Assembly: GCA_017643305.1 (NCBI GenBank)
Contig: JAEPNQ010000036.1
Location: 1 to 39,246 of the forward strand
Direction: 5' to 3'
DNA: 39,246 nucleotides
Source: Marinibacterium sp.
Lineage (GTDB): Bacteria > Pseudomonadota > Alphaproteobacteria > Rhodobacterales > Rhodobacteraceae
Part shown: positions 9,823 through 18,868 of the stretch, one piece after another
Layout: each line of letters starts with the position of its first letter
Numbering within the stretch: the stretch's first letter is position 1
Notes under the pieces: model-generated
Seen by the model: only the letters and a program-made list of their open reading frames with translations
What the model was told of the DNA's origin: nothing
Database searches by the model: none
Position numbers and translations under genes: made by a program

Positions 9823-10667
9823 GCGTGACTTGGGAAGGTGATGAACCATCACTGCGCCGCAAGATTGGACCGCTGGGGTATATGTTGGCCCTGGCGCGAG
9901 CGATCCCGATGGTGGTTCTTGTGTTTGGGTGTTTGCTGATCCTGTTGGCCGTCCGGTTGGTGGAACGCCCCCTTTTTGGTCTGGATCGACCCATCACGCC
10001 TTGGATCACGCAGTTTGTCTGCCGAAACGCGTTTCGCCTGATGGGTATGCGGGTATCCACGACTGGCCATTTGATGCGGGAACGGGGCGCAGTGGTGGCC
10101 AATCACAGTTCATGGCTGGATATCTTCGCGCTGAACGCCCGCAAGCGGATCTATTTCGTGTCAAAGGCCGAGGTGGCGGGATGGCCCGGCATCGGCTGGC
10201 TGGCCCGTGCGACCGGCACGGTTTTCATCGAACGCAACCGCGCCCATGCGCGCGCGCATACCAACATGTTCCGTGATCGGTTGCTGGCGGGGCACAAGCT
10301 GCTGTTCTTCCCCGAAGGCACCTCCACTGACGGGCTACGTGTGCTGCCTTTCAAAACCACACTTTTTGCCGCCTTCTACGCCGATGGGCTTGAAGAGGTA
10401 TGCTTTATCCAACCCGTTTCGGTCTGCTATCACGCCCCGCCCGGGGCCGACCCGCGGTACTATGGCTGGTGGGGTGACATGGGGTTTGGCGAACACTTGC
10501 TTCACACGCTGTCCACATGGCGACAGGGCAGGGCAGAACTGAGATATCATACGCCTTTGCGGGTGGCGGATTACCCCAATCGCAAGGCCCTGGCGGCGGC
10601 ATGCGAGGCCAGCGTTCGGGAAGGGCACAGCGCAATGTGCCCAAATGCGATCACGGGATTAGACTGA
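9819..10667 (+). CDS. olsA: lyso-ornithine lipid / 1-acylglycerol-3-phosphate acyltransferase OlsA
   Basis: OlsA adds the second acyl chain to lyso-ornithine lipid and belongs to the PlsC family. The 282-residue protein has one N-terminal membrane segment (about residues 24-46) and the acyltransferase motifs NHSSWLD (block I, HX4D, about residues 94-100), FIERNRA (block II) and FFPEGTSTDG (block III). Coupling to olsB by ATGA strongly supports ornithine lipid synthesis rather than ordinary phosphatidate synthesis. Its last nine bases overlap the end of the convergent regulator gene. Confidence 0.92.
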   Translation: MSVTWEGDEPSLRRKIGPLGYMLALARAIPMVVLVFGCLLILLAVRLVERPLFGLDRPITPWITQFVCRNAFRLMGMRVSTTGHLMRERGAVVANHSSWLDIFALNARKRIYFVSKAEVAGWPGIGWLARATGTVFIERNRAHARAHTNMFRDRLLAGHKLLFFPEGTSTDGLRVLPFKTTLFAAFYADGLEEVCFIQPVSVCYHAPPGADPRYYGWWGDMGFGEHLLHTLSTWRQGRAELRYHTPLRVADYPNRKALAAACEASVREGHSAMCPNAITGLD

Positions 10668-11663
10668 CAACCGCGCCGAATTGGTGCCGCGTTCGCGGTA
10701 AGGCGTGGTGTCGTAATGCGACCGGTAGCATTTGGAAAAATGTGACGGCGATGCAAACCCGCAGGCCAGCGCCACGTTGATCACGCTCATATCCGTCTGC
10801 AGCAACAGGTTGCGGGCCTTTTGTAGGCGCAATTCCATGTAATATCGCTTGGGCGACCGGTTCAGATACCGGCGGAACAGGCGTTCCAACTGGCGCGTGG
10901 ACATGCCCACGTCTTTGGCCAGAATCGAAGGGCTGATCGGTTCCTCGATATTGGCTTCCATCATCTGGATTACCTGGCTCAGTTTGGGGTGACGCACGCC
11001 GATGCGCGTGGGTACGGACAGGCGCTGGGTGTCCTGGTCAGTGCGGATGGTGGTATAAATCAGCTGGTCGGCTACGGCATTGGCCAGTTCATCACCGTGA
11101 TCGTCGGCGATTATCTTCAGCATCAGGTCGATGGAAGATGTGCCGCCCGCTGTAGTCAATCGGTTACCATCTGTCACAAAGACCGATTTTTTCAAATCGA
11201 CTTCGTCAAATTCTTCGGAAAAGCTGTCCTGGTTTTCCCAGTGTGTCGTGGCTTTACGCCCGTCCAGCAAACCAGCTTTGGCCAGTGCATAAGCCGCTGT
11301 GCAAAGCCCGGCCATGACCAGCCCTTTGCGGGCCTCGCGCCGCATCCAGCCCAGCAGCCGTTTGGTCGTGGCAACTTGCACGTCCACTCCACCACACAGC
11401 ATGACGACGTCATCACGGCCCAGTTCCGGGAGGTCGCTGTCCAGCTTGAAGCTGGTGCCCGCTGAGCATGTCTTCAGTTCTCCGCCTTCACCACACAGGC
11501 TCCACGTATAAAGCGTCTGACCGGACATGCGGTTCGAAATCCGCAGGCATTCCACAGCCGATGCAAAGCTGAGCATCGTGAAGTTATCGATAAGGACAAA
11601 TACAAAATGCCGGGGCTTGGCACCGTTATTATCCACATCCACGATCTGCGGGGTGTCGCCCAT
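10659..11663 (-). CDS. GlxA-family (DJ-1/PfpI plus AraC) transcriptional regulator
   Basis: The 334-residue protein has an N-terminal class-I-amidotransferase-like domain (FVFVLIDNFTMLSFASAVE, then LCGGVDVQVAT and MAGLCTAAYALAKAGLLDG, where a Cys occupies the nucleophile-elbow position) and a C-terminal AraC/XylS DNA-binding domain with two helix-turn-helix units (SPSILAKDVGMSTRQLERLF and DMSVINVALACGFASPSHF). Relatives respond to amino-acid or quaternary-amine metabolites; the inducer is unknown here. The start at 11663 is chosen because AGAAGG at 11673-11678 is spaced nine bases from it; ATGs at 11672 and 11699 are alternatives. It is divergent from the DAHP synthase gene. Confidence 0.85.
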   Translation of the reverse strand: MGDTPQIVDVDNNGAKPRHFVFVLIDNFTMLSFASAVECLRISNRMSGQTLYTWSLCGEGGELKTCSAGTSFKLDSDLPELGRDDVVMLCGGVDVQVATTKRLLGWMRREARKGLVMAGLCTAAYALAKAGLLDGRKATTHWENQDSFSEEFDEVDLKKSVFVTDGNRLTTAGGTSSIDLMLKIIADDHGDELANAVADQLIYTTIRTDQDTQRLSVPTRIGVRHPKLSQVIQMMEANIEEPISPSILAKDVGMSTRQLERLFRRYLNRSPKRYYMELRLQKARNLLLQTDMSVINVALACGFASPSHFSKCYRSHYDTTPYRERGTNSARLSV

Positions 11664-11765
11664 TTTTGCCATCCTTCTGAAACCAATCGGCCTCGGCATT
11701 GCCCAATGGTATTAAAAACCCTTCCCAGAAGCCTGCAAGAACGTCAAGTAGGTGCAAATGACGGG

Positions 11766-11794
11766 TAGTCAGCAGAAAACGTCCTTTGTATAAC
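11766..11794 (+). promoter_or_regulatory. candidate promoter of the DAHP synthase gene
   Basis: TAGTCA (11766-11771), a 17-bp spacer and TATAAC (11789-11794) lie 33 bases upstream of the start codon; a GGAGACTAGG stretch then supplies the ribosome-binding site. Confidence 0.45.
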
Positions 11795-11826
11795 GGCCAC
11801 TGCATTCCCCTTCGGAGACTAGGTCA

Positions 11827-13197
11827 ATGACTACGTGGCAGAAATCGGACTGGCGGTCGAAACCCAGAGTTCAGATGCCGGAGTATAAGGATCCCGCAGC
11901 GCTGGCCGCAGTGGAATCGCGTTTGCGTCAGTATCCGCCCCTAGTTTTTGCGGGCGAAGCGCGCCGTTTGAAGTCGTTGCTCGCCAAGGCGTCTCGTGGG
12001 GAGGCTTTCCTTCTGCAAGGTGGCGATTGCGCAGAAAGCTTTTCGGAGTTTTCGGCTGACACCATCCGCGACACCTTCAAGGTGTTACTACAGATGGCGA
12101 TGGTGCTGACATACGGCGCCAAGGTGCCAGTCATCAAGGTGGGGCGTATGGCGGGTCAATTCGCCAAGCCGAGGTCTGCCCCGACCGAGGTGGTAAATGG
12201 TATGGAATTGCCCAGCTACCGTGGCGACATCATAAACGATCTGGAATTTACGCCCGAAGCGCGCAGCCCCAACCCGGACAAGATGCTTCAGGCCTACACC
12301 CAAGCCGCCGCGACGCTGAACCTGGTGCGCGCGTTTTCGACCGGTGGCTATGCTGACATGAATCGCGTCCATTCCTGGACACTGGGCTTTGCCGAAGGCA
12401 AGGGCGCAGAACGCTACCGTGATCTGGCCGAACGCATTCAGGATACGATTGATTTCATGGCAGCCGCTGGGATCGATTCGGACACGGCGCATGAGTTTTC
12501 CACTGTGGAATTCTATACCAGCCACGAAGCGCTACTGCTGGAGTATGAAGAAGCACTGTGTCGGCTCGACTCCACTTCCGGCCAGTGGCTGGCAGGCTCG
12601 GGTCACCTGATCTGGATTGGGGACCGGACGCGCCAGCCTGATGGCGCGCATGTTGAATTTGCCAAGGGCGTGCAGAACCCAATCGGGTTGAAATGCGGCC
12701 CGTCCACCACTCCGGAAGACCTCAAGGTGCTGATGTCCAAACTGAACCCGGACAACGAAGCCGGGCGCCTGACGCTGATCGCGCGATTTGGGGCCGGGAA
12801 GGTGGGAGATCACCTTCCGCGCCTGATCCGTACGGTGCAGGAAGAAGGCGCCAATGTGGTCTGGTCCTGTGACCCGATGCATGGAAATACGGAAAAATCG
12901 GCCACTGGATACAAAACGCGATTCTTCAATAACATTCTTAAGGAAGTTCAGGAATTTTTTGCCATCCACAAGGCTGAGGGCACCATCCCAGCCGGCGTGC
13001 ATTTCGAAATGACCGGCAAGGATGTGACCGAATGCACTGGCGGTGTCCGAGCGATCACCGACGAAGACCTGGGCGACCGGTATCACACCGCCTGTGATCC
13101 CCGAATGAACGCCAGCCAGTCTTTGGAACTGGCCTTCCTTGTGGCAGAGGAACTGACTGATTTGCGCCGGGAGCGGGAAAAGCGCGAAGCGGTGTGA
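11827..13197 (+). CDS. class II 3-deoxy-7-phosphoheptulonate (DAHP) synthase
   Basis: The enzyme condenses phosphoenolpyruvate and erythrose 4-phosphate, the first step of the shikimate pathway. The 456-residue protein is the plant-like class II type: an early [14 protein letters not shown] segment, [10 protein letters not shown] (about residues 63-72, with the metal-binding Cys), [23 protein letters not shown], then [29 protein letters not shown] and the late [15 protein letters not shown]. The size equals bacterial members of this class. Class II enzymes are often feedback-regulated by aromatic amino acids; no leader peptide is visible upstream, so transcriptional attenuation is not suggested. 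Confidence 0.95.
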   Translation: MTTWQKSDWRSKPRVQMPEYKDPAALAAVESRLRQYPPLVFAGEARRLKSLLAKASRGEAFLLQGGDCAESFSEFSADTIRDTFKVLLQMAMVLTYGAKVPVIKVGRMAGQFAKPRSAPTEVVNGMELPSYRGDIINDLEFTPEARSPNPDKMLQAYTQAAATLNLVRAFSTGGYADMNRVHSWTLGFAEGKGAERYRDLAERIQDTIDFMAAAGIDSDTAHEFSTVEFYTSHEALLLEYEEALCRLDSTSGQWLAGSGHLIWIGDRTRQPDGAHVEFAKGVQNPIGLKCGPSTTPEDLKVLMSKLNPDNEAGRLTLIARFGAGKVGDHLPRLIRTVQEEGANVVWSCDPMHGNTEKSATGYKTRFFNNILKEVQEFFAIHKAEGTIPAGVHFEMTGKDVTECTGGVRAITDEDLGDRYHTACDPRMNASQSLELAFLVAEELTDLRREREKREAV

Positions 13198-13205
13198 CTG
13201 GCGGC

Positions 13206-13877
13206 CTAATCCGCCGAATTCACGATGCGCAAATGCGGCCGACCTGACAGTGGCTGTTGATCTTCTGCGAACCCGCCTACGGATACCCGTGGGCGGGTTT
13301 TATGTTTCATTCCGCCCATGTCAAAGCCAATGGAGCGGATTTGCAGATCGGACAGCGCCATTCGCTGCGGGGCGCTGGCTGCAGTGGTATCGGTCACGAT
13401 AGCGCCCATGGCGCGGGTCACCTCACCATTGTCCAGACACAGCGGCATCAAGACCATTGCGCCACGCAGCGGGCGTGTTAGCCCCGGGCCGGTTCCCTTC
13501 AGATTGGCGTGCAGCGTCGCGGGCCGATCAAACATATCCACAAGCGCATTCGTCATTTGCTGCCTATGAGCGGCCGAAAACAATGCGGTGATCGGCATCC
13601 CGCGCACCTCGCCCCCGGCGATGTCACACAAATGCTGGCTGGCAATACGGAACCGCGCCACACCCGGCGCGACTCGTTCCAAGATCACCGCATCGGGCAG
13701 GATCCGTTCGATGCAGCGTGGATCCACATCGCTGCGCCGAGGCAGAAGGCCAATACGGGGCAGGGTGGCCCAATACGCCTCTAATTCCCAAAGCAGCGAT
13801 CTTGGTTTGGGCGTTTCTCCATTCGGCGTCATTGGGACAACGTTTCCAAATTGGCTCCAGTCCAGCCGGTGCTTCAT
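13206..13877 (-). CDS. PAS_5 (DUF1457) domain protein
   Basis: The 223-residue soluble protein is almost entirely one PAS-like domain: LLWELEAYWATLPRIGLLPRRSDVDPRCIERILPDAV at about residues 28-64, then a FRIASQHLCDIAGGEVRGMPITALF core and a C-terminal tail. This is the PAS_5/DUF1457 layout. No output domain is attached, so it probably acts through a partner. Single-domain PAS proteins of this kind (MopJ in Caulobacter is, as I recall, one) tie into CtrA signalling. Here a perfect CtrA-type box lies 131 bases upstream of the start, and chpT is 4.5 kb away, which makes such a link attractive but unproven. The 3' end carries the terminator of the convergent DAHP synthase gene. Confidence 0.82.
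   Translation of the reverse strand: MKHRLDWSQFGNVVPMTPNGETPKPRSLLWELEAYWATLPRIGLLPRRSDVDPRCIERILPDAVILERVAPGVARFRIASQHLCDIAGGEVRGMPITALFSAAHRQQMTNALVDMFDRPATLHANLKGTGPGLTRPLRGAMVLMPLCLDNGEVTRAMGAIVTDTTAASAPQRMALSDLQIRSIGFDMGGMKHKTRPRVSVGGFAEDQQPLSGRPHLRIVNSAD
13270..13308 (+). terminator. terminator of the DAHP synthase gene, inside the convergent PAS_5 gene
   Basis: AACCCGCC (13270-13277) pairs with GGCGGGTT (13292-13299); ACGG/CCGT extends the stem around an ATAC loop, and TTTTATGTTT follows. It begins 72 bases past the DAHP synthase stop, within the 3' coding part of the opposing gene. Confidence 0.7.
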
Positions 13878-14007
13878 GTTTTTAACCCTGTTTCCACGGT
13901 TGCCATGCCCTCCAGCAGGTTGGTTCTGGCCAAGCCATCCCCCAAACCGGATGATTGCGCATTATCCGCAGACATAGGTTGCTGATTTTGTTCATGAAAG
14001 GTTAACA

Positions 14008-14023
14008 TTAAGATATGGTTAAC
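14008..14023 (+). promoter_or_regulatory. CtrA-type binding box (TTAA-N7-TTAAC)
   Basis: TTAAGATATGGTTAAC matches the full CtrA consensus TTAA-N7-TTAAC. It lies in the 252-bp gap between the divergent PAS_5 gene and yicC. A further GGTTAACA at 14000-14007 repeats the one at 14017-14024, so there are one and a half sites. Apart from this box I see no convincing promoter or RNA in the gap. Confidence 0.65.
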
Positions 14024-14129
14024 ACCGGGCAGGCCCAGAGAGGCCGGCTCGCTGCCGTAGCGGGGTTGCTCTGCCCATTCGGTTTGCATTACCTGCGAGC
14101 GTCTGAAACCCGGTACTGCGAGGTCGCCG

Positions 14130-15020
14130 ATGATCCATTCCATGACCGCGTTCGCTTCGGCCCGGGGGGCATCCGGCCCCTGGAACTGGGCCTGGGAACT
14201 TCGCAGCGTAAATGCGCGCGGGCTGGATCTGCGTCTGCGCGTGCCGGATTGGCTCGAAGGGCTGGAAGCCGGTCTGCGCGCCGATTTGGGCAAGGCGCTG
14301 AACCGTGGTTCTGTCACGTTGTCGCTTAAACTGACCCGCTTGGATGACAGCGGGCAGGTGCAGATAAACGCGCGCGTGCTGTCTGATGTGCTGGCGGCGA
14401 TGGCGCAGGTCGAAGACGCTGCGATGGAGCAGGGCGTGACCCTGGCCCCCTCCAACGCCAGCGATGTGCTGCAACTGCGCGGCGTACTGGATACAGGGCC
14501 TACGGATGTAGACCCGGCCCCGTTGGTCAAGGAACTGCGCGCGTTGCTGCAAACACTGCTGACGGACTTCCTGTCCATGCGGGCCAGCGAAGGCGCGGCG
14601 CTGGCCGAGATCCTCGGGACGCAGATAGATACTATCGAAACGCTGACCACTCAGGCCGCCGCTCTGGCCGAAGACCGCAGCGCAGCGATGGAAGACACGC
14701 TGCGCGCCAACCTTACCCGCGTAATGGAAAACGTCGCAGATACCGACCCGGACCGCGTCGCGCAGGAACTGGCACTGATCGCGGTCAAGGCAGATGTGAC
14801 CGAAGAAATTGATCGTCTGCGTGCTCATGTCACGGCCGCTCGCGAATTGATGCAATCGGCTGGCCCGGTCGGTCGCAAGCTGGATTTCCTGATGCAAGAA
14901 TTCAACCGGGAAGCCAACACGCTGTGCAGCAAATCACAGAACCGCGACCTGACCAACGTGGGTTTGGAGCTGAAGGCGGTGATCGACCAGATGCGCGAAC
15001 AAGTTCAGAATGTGGAATAG
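14130..15020 (+). CDS. yicC: YicC-family endoribonuclease-like protein
   Basis: The 296-residue protein opens with the family signature MIHSMTAFASARG and continues LELRSVNARGLDLRLRVPDWL-like residues in the YicC N-terminal domain; the C-terminal DUF1732 part ends RKLDFLMQEFNREANTLCSK, then LELKAVIDQMREQVQNVE. E. coli YicC has been described as an RNA endonuclease that acts on small RNAs; whether this one does is inference. It precedes gmk by nine bases, a pairing that is common in bacteria. Confidence 0.93.
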   Translation: MIHSMTAFASARGASGPWNWAWELRSVNARGLDLRLRVPDWLEGLEAGLRADLGKALNRGSVTLSLKLTRLDDSGQVQINARVLSDVLAAMAQVEDAAMEQGVTLAPSNASDVLQLRGVLDTGPTDVDPAPLVKELRALLQTLLTDFLSMRASEGAALAEILGTQIDTIETLTTQAAALAEDRSAAMEDTLRANLTRVMENVADTDPDRVAQELALIAVKADVTEEIDRLRAHVTAARELMQSAGPVGRKLDFLMQEFNREANTLCSKSQNRDLTNVGLELKAVIDQMREQVQNVE

Positions 15021-15029
15021 GGGCTGATC

Positions 15030-15671
15030 ATGACCAACCGCCGGGGATTGTTGATCATCCTGTCCTCGCCCTCGGGCGCGGGCAAATCCACGCTGGCCGG
15101 GCGTCTGCGCGACTGGGACCCGTCCATTGTGTTTTCCGTGTCCGCCACCACCCGCGCCCCGCGTCCGGGGGAGGTGGATGGCGAACATTACCATTTCCTG
15201 CCCGAAGCCGCGTTCAAAGCCGAAGTGGCTGAAAGCCGCATGCTGGAACACGCCCATGTGTTTGGCAATTTCTACGGCTCTCCGGCAGGTCCTGTGGAAA
15301 CCGCCATCGGGCAGGGAGAAGACGTGCTCTTTGACATCGATTGGCAGGGCGCGCAGCAAATCCGGAACTCGGCCTTGGGCCAGCACACACTGTCGATCTT
15401 CTTGCTGCCGCCGTCGATCACCGAACTGCGCCGCCGGCTGGAAAGCCGAGGCCAGGACGATGCCGAAACCATCGGCCGCCGCATGCAGAAAAGCTGGGAT
15501 GAAATCAGCCATTGGGGCAGCTATGACTATGTCCTGATAAATGAGGATCTGGATGCAACCGAAAACCGGTTGCGCACCATTATTACCGCCACCCGCCTGC
15601 GTCGTATTCAGCAACCGGCCCTGATGGGGCATGTGCGCGGCCTGCAGGCCGAATTCGAGGATATGAAATGA
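15030..15671 (+). CDS. gmk: guanylate kinase
   Basis: Guanylate kinase phosphorylates GMP to GDP with ATP. The 213-residue protein carries the P-loop [10 protein letters not shown] at residues 12-21, the GMP-binding segment [21 protein letters not shown], and the [11 protein letters not shown] segment, all at the normal spacing. The length is the usual size. It shares the ATGA overlap with the next gene, so the carbonic-anhydrase-like protein is probably co-translated. Confidence 0.97.
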   Translation: MTNRRGLLIILSSPSGAGKSTLAGRLRDWDPSIVFSVSATTRAPRPGEVDGEHYHFLPEAAFKAEVAESRMLEHAHVFGNFYGSPAGPVETAIGQGEDVLFDIDWQGAQQIRNSALGQHTLSIFLLPPSITELRRRLESRGQDDAETIGRRMQKSWDEISHWGSYDYVLINEDLDATENRLRTIITATRLRRIQQPALMGHVRGLQAEFEDMK

Positions 15672-16189
15672 CGCTTTACGCTCTGGGCGATTCCGCCCCC
15701 CAACTTCACGACGATACTTGGGTCGCCCCCGACGCCAACCTGATCGGCAAGGTTGTACTAGAAGAGGGCGCGTCGGTCTGGTTTGGCACCACCATCCGAG
15801 CGGACCACGATGAGATCCGCGTTGGCAAAGGGTCGAATGTGCAGGAAAACTGCGTGATGCATATCGATCCGGGCTATCCGTTGATCATCGGCGAAAATTG
15901 CACGATCGGCCACAAGGTCATGCTGCATGGCTGCACGATTGGGGACAATTCGCTGATCGGCATGGGGGCAATTGTGCTGAATGGCGCCAAGATCGGTAAA
16001 AACTGCCTGATCGGGGCTGGGGCGCTGGTGACCGAGGGCAAGGAGATTCCTGATGGCTCCATGGTGCTGGGAAGCCCCGGCAAGGTGGTGCGGGAACTGA
16101 ATGCCGCCACGATCCAAGGCATGACGATGAGCGCACTGCACTACCAGGAAAACATGCGCCTCTTTCGCGATCAGATGCGCAAGGTCTGA
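15668..16189 (+). CDS. gamma-carbonic-anhydrase-like hexapeptide-repeat protein
   Basis: The 173-residue protein is a left-handed beta-helix trimer subunit, shown by the repeated [LIV]GxxxxI pattern and by [32 protein letters not shown]-like repeats. Conserved histidines are present in [18 protein letters not shown], which provide the zinc sites in gamma carbonic anhydrases (YrdA/PaaY family). A short C-terminal helix follows. Whether it is an active carbonic anhydrase cannot be decided from sequence alone. It overlaps gmk by four bases. Confidence 0.88.
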   Translation: MTLYALGDSAPQLHDDTWVAPDANLIGKVVLEEGASVWFGTTIRADHDEIRVGKGSNVQENCVMHIDPGYPLIIGENCTIGHKVMLHGCTIGDNSLIGMGAIVLNGAKIGKNCLIGAGALVTEGKEIPDGSMVLGSPGKVVRELNAATIQGMTMSALHYQENMRLFRDQMRKV

Positions 16190-16194
16190 TCGCG

Positions 16195-16518
16195 GTGCCA
16201 CATGCACAACTCACCTATTCTGAAGACATCGAACTGAATGCGGTCGAAATTCTGAAACAGATCGAGACCGTGATCCTGCAGCACGATGCCGGAGCCGAAG
16301 ACTGCAAAGGCAGGGCAATGCCTGTTGCGCAGTTTCATCACACGCATCTGATGGCTGATGTCTCTTTGCTGCCCAAAGCGCACCGCGATGCGGAGTTTCT
16401 GGCAGCGCTGCGATTGGACCTTTTTGGACTACTGTCACGACATGTGCCGCAACCGTGCTGGCTGTCTCTGGATCTCAGGTTCAGCACTCCCAATTACCAG
16501 ACGGAATTCCTGACATGA
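16195..16518 (+). CDS. 5-carboxymethyl-2-hydroxymuconate isomerase-like tautomerase
   Basis: The 107-residue protein starts at GTG 16195 and reads MPHAQLTYSEDIE, which puts a proline right after the initiator Met, as needed for the N-terminal catalytic proline of the tautomerase superfamily. The rest (QFHHTHLMADVSLLPKAHRDAEFLAAL) fits the CHMI (HpaF) family more than 4-oxalocrotonate tautomerase. No other homoprotocatechuate-pathway gene is in the window, so its substrate is open. It sits five bases after the carbonic-anhydrase-like gene and overlaps the next gene by ATGA, inside one probable operon. Confidence 0.65.
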   Translation: MPHAQLTYSEDIELNAVEILKQIETVILQHDAGAEDCKGRAMPVAQFHHTHLMADVSLLPKAHRDAEFLAALRLDLFGLLSRHVPQPCWLSLDLRFSTPNYQTEFLT

Positions 16519-17705
16519 ACAAGAACGCTCGCGGATCCCTGATCCGCCCGGTGCCCCTGCCTGACAGCGCCAGCTGGCCCGTGGTGACGCCGCTGTCGCC
16601 GTCAGTCGTATATGCCAGCGAAACACCTGATGCGCTTGATGCGCAGTACGAAGGCGCGGTGCACGGTTACACCTATTCGCGCGAAGGCCACCCGAACGCC
16701 GACGTGGTCGCCATTCGCATCGATGCAATGGAAGGGGCCGAGGGCGGTGTTGTGACGTCGTCGGGCATGGCAGCAGTAACCGCCGTCCTGATGGGTCTGC
16801 TGGAAACTGGCGATCACGTGATTGGGGGCAACCAACTCTATGGCCGGTCCCTGCGCCTGATGGCCGAAGACCTGCCACGTCTGGGCATAAACACCACGCT
16901 TGCCGACCCCGGCGATGTAGAAGCGATGCGTGCCGCCGTACGCCCCGAAACCCGGATGATCCTGGTCGAAGTGGTGTCAAACCCGACGCTCAGATTGGCC
17001 GATATCGAAGGGCTTGCTGCGCTTTGCCGGGAAAAGGGGCTGCTTCTGGTGGTGGACAACACCTTTACCACGCCCCGCGCGATCCGGCCATTTGAGCTGG
17101 GCGCTGACATCGTGATCCATTCCATCACCAAGCTGCTGGCTGGGCATTCCGATGTGATGCTGGGTTATGCCGTGGCGCGGGATCCGGAACTGAATGACCG
17201 GCTGCGGGTGTTTTCCGTGACCACCGGACTGACCCCCAGCCCGTTTGACTGTTGGCTGGCGGAACGCGGTTTGCTGAGTTTTGATCTGCGATATGACCGG
17301 GCACAGGCTACGGCGGCAGCATTAGCGGACCATCTGGCCAAGTTGCCGGGTGTGAAGCGGGTGATCTACCCGACACGGTCTGATCACCCCGATCTGGCGT
17401 TGTCGCAGGCGCTGCTCAAAGGTCAGGGCTGTAACATGGTCAGTTTTGAACTGAACGGGGACCGCGCGGCGGCCAATGCCTTTGCGCGGGCAGCAGACGG
17501 GCTGAGCTTTGCGCCGACCTTGGGTGATGTGGGCACGACCCTGTCTCACCCCGCGTCTTCATCGCACCGGGCGCTGACCTCGGAAAACCGTGCGGCGCTG
17601 GGGATATCGGAAGGTTTCTTCCGCGTGTCGGTGGGCCTGGAAGACCCGGAGGCACTGAAACAGGTGTTTACGACAGCGATTGCAGAGGCAACCGTCACGT
17701 CTTAG
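16515..17705 (+). CDS. Cys/Met-metabolism PLP-dependent enzyme (cystathionine gamma-synthase/lyase type)
   Basis: The 396-residue protein belongs to the trans-sulfuration fold-type I PLP enzymes. Visible hallmarks are YTYSREGHPNADVV near residues 52-65, the SSGMAAVTAVLMGLL segment, VVDNTFTTPRAIRP and the PLP lysine in HSITKLLAGHSDVMLGY (near residue 206). This group includes cystathionine gamma-synthase, beta- and gamma-lyases and O-acyl-homoserine sulfhydrylases, which cannot be told apart here. The start at 16515 overlaps the previous stop; the frame is open back to 16455 but inside the previous gene. Confidence 0.9.
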   Translation: MNKNARGSLIRPVPLPDSASWPVVTPLSPSVVYASETPDALDAQYEGAVHGYTYSREGHPNADVVAIRIDAMEGAEGGVVTSSGMAAVTAVLMGLLETGDHVIGGNQLYGRSLRLMAEDLPRLGINTTLADPGDVEAMRAAVRPETRMILVEVVSNPTLRLADIEGLAALCREKGLLLVVDNTFTTPRAIRPFELGADIVIHSITKLLAGHSDVMLGYAVARDPELNDRLRVFSVTTGLTPSPFDCWLAERGLLSFDLRYDRAQATAAALADHLAKLPGVKRVIYPTRSDHPDLALSQALLKGQGCNMVSFELNGDRAAANAFARAADGLSFAPTLGDVGTTLSHPASSSHRALTSENRAALGISEGFFRVSVGLEDPEALKQVFTTAIAEATVTS

Positions 17706-17709
17706 TCAC
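17692..17709 (+). promoter_or_regulatory. weak Pho-box-like pair before phoR
   Basis: CCGTCAC (17692-17698) and TAGTCAC (17703-17709) are spaced 11 bp, like the half sites of a Pho box, but match the consensus only partly. The pair overlaps the stop codon of the preceding gene. Confidence 0.25.
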
Positions 17710-17752
17710 AGTTTTTAGGGAAACAGCAGGCGGACCGGGTGGTGGGGATCTG

Positions 17753-18799
17753 ATGGCAAATGCGTTGATCGACAGATGTCTGACAGCCATTCCGCTGCCC
17801 GTTCTGCTGGTAGACCAGACGGAACGCATCGTTGCGGCCAACGCAGATGCGCGCACATTGCTGGGCCAGCAGATCGAAGGTCGCCATTTCGCCACCATCT
17901 TGCGCCAGCCCCCGGTGCTGGAGGCGATCGAGGCCTGCTTGCGCGACCGCAACCCGCGCATGGCGCGGCATCTGGCCAATGATGGGGTGCAGGACGCCAT
18001 GTTTGAGGTGTCCTGCCGCTATGTCGAAGGGATCGGCGCGGTAGAGGCGGGGGCGGTGCTGCTGACGTTTCAGGATATCACACATGTGGAACAGGCCGGG
18101 CAGATGCGTCGTGACTTCGTGGCCAATGTCAGCCACGAATTGCGCACGCCGCTCACCTCATTAATTGGGTTCATCGAAACCCTGGGCGGTCCGGCCCGCG
18201 ATGATGCCGCTGCACGCGACCGGTTTCTCACGATCATGGAGGCCGAAGCAGCCCGTATGAACCGGCTGATCACCGACCTGTTGTCGCTCAGCCGGGTCGA
18301 AGCCGAAGAACGCATGCGCCCGCGCGACCGGGTGGACCTGATTGTTTGTCTGGAATCGACCATCCGGTCTCTGACCCCTGTGGCCAAACAGGCGGACGTG
18401 GTGCTGGATCTGCTGGTCCCCAAAGGCGATGTGACCGTTGCCGGTGATCTGGACCAGTTGCAGCAGGTGTTCACCAACCTCATTGAAAACGCGATCAAAT
18501 ATGGCGGCTCCGGTGGGCGCGTAGATGTACAAGTTACCGTGTCTGAAAAAGACGCCGCTTTGCGCTCTGAAGGGGTCCGGATCCGCGTGATCGACAACGG
18601 CCCGGGAATCGATCCCGTGCATTTGCCACGCCTGACAGAGCGGTTTTACAGAGGCGACGCGCATCGCAGTCGTGAAATGGGCGGCACCGGGCTGGGGTTG
18701 GCGATTGTGAAGCACATCATCAACCGCCATCGCGGACGTTTGCGGGTTGAAAGCGATCTGGGCCATGGCTCTGTTTTTACAGTCATTTTGCCAGTCTAA
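17753..18799 (+). CDS. phoR: phosphate sensor histidine kinase PhoR
   Basis: PhoR senses phosphate status through the Pst transporter and PhoU and phosphorylates PhoB. The 348-residue protein has a PAS domain (about residues 10-112), a HisKA domain with the phospho-accepting His128 in NVSHELRTPLT, and an ATPase domain with NLIENAIKYG (N box), DNGPGID (G1) and GGTGLGLAIVKHI (G2). I see no hydrophobic N-terminal segment, although E. coli PhoR has membrane helices; this one looks soluble. It is the first gene of a same-strand unit that ends with phoB. A GGGGA stretch precedes the ATG. Confidence 0.9.
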   Translation: MANALIDRCLTAIPLPVLLVDQTERIVAANADARTLLGQQIEGRHFATILRQPPVLEAIEACLRDRNPRMARHLANDGVQDAMFEVSCRYVEGIGAVEAGAVLLTFQDITHVEQAGQMRRDFVANVSHELRTPLTSLIGFIETLGGPARDDAAARDRFLTIMEAEAARMNRLITDLLSLSRVEAEERMRPRDRVDLIVCLESTIRSLTPVAKQADVVLDLLVPKGDVTVAGDLDQLQQVFTNLIENAIKYGGSGGRVDVQVTVSEKDAALRSEGVRIRVIDNGPGIDPVHLPRLTERFYRGDAHRSREMGGTGLGLAIVKHIINRHRGRLRVESDLGHGSVFTVILPV

Positions 18800-18868
18800 C
18801 GGCTTTTCGATCTGGTGGCGCTCAAACTAGGTTGCGGCATTCTGTCAGGATCCTAGACAAATTTGCTG

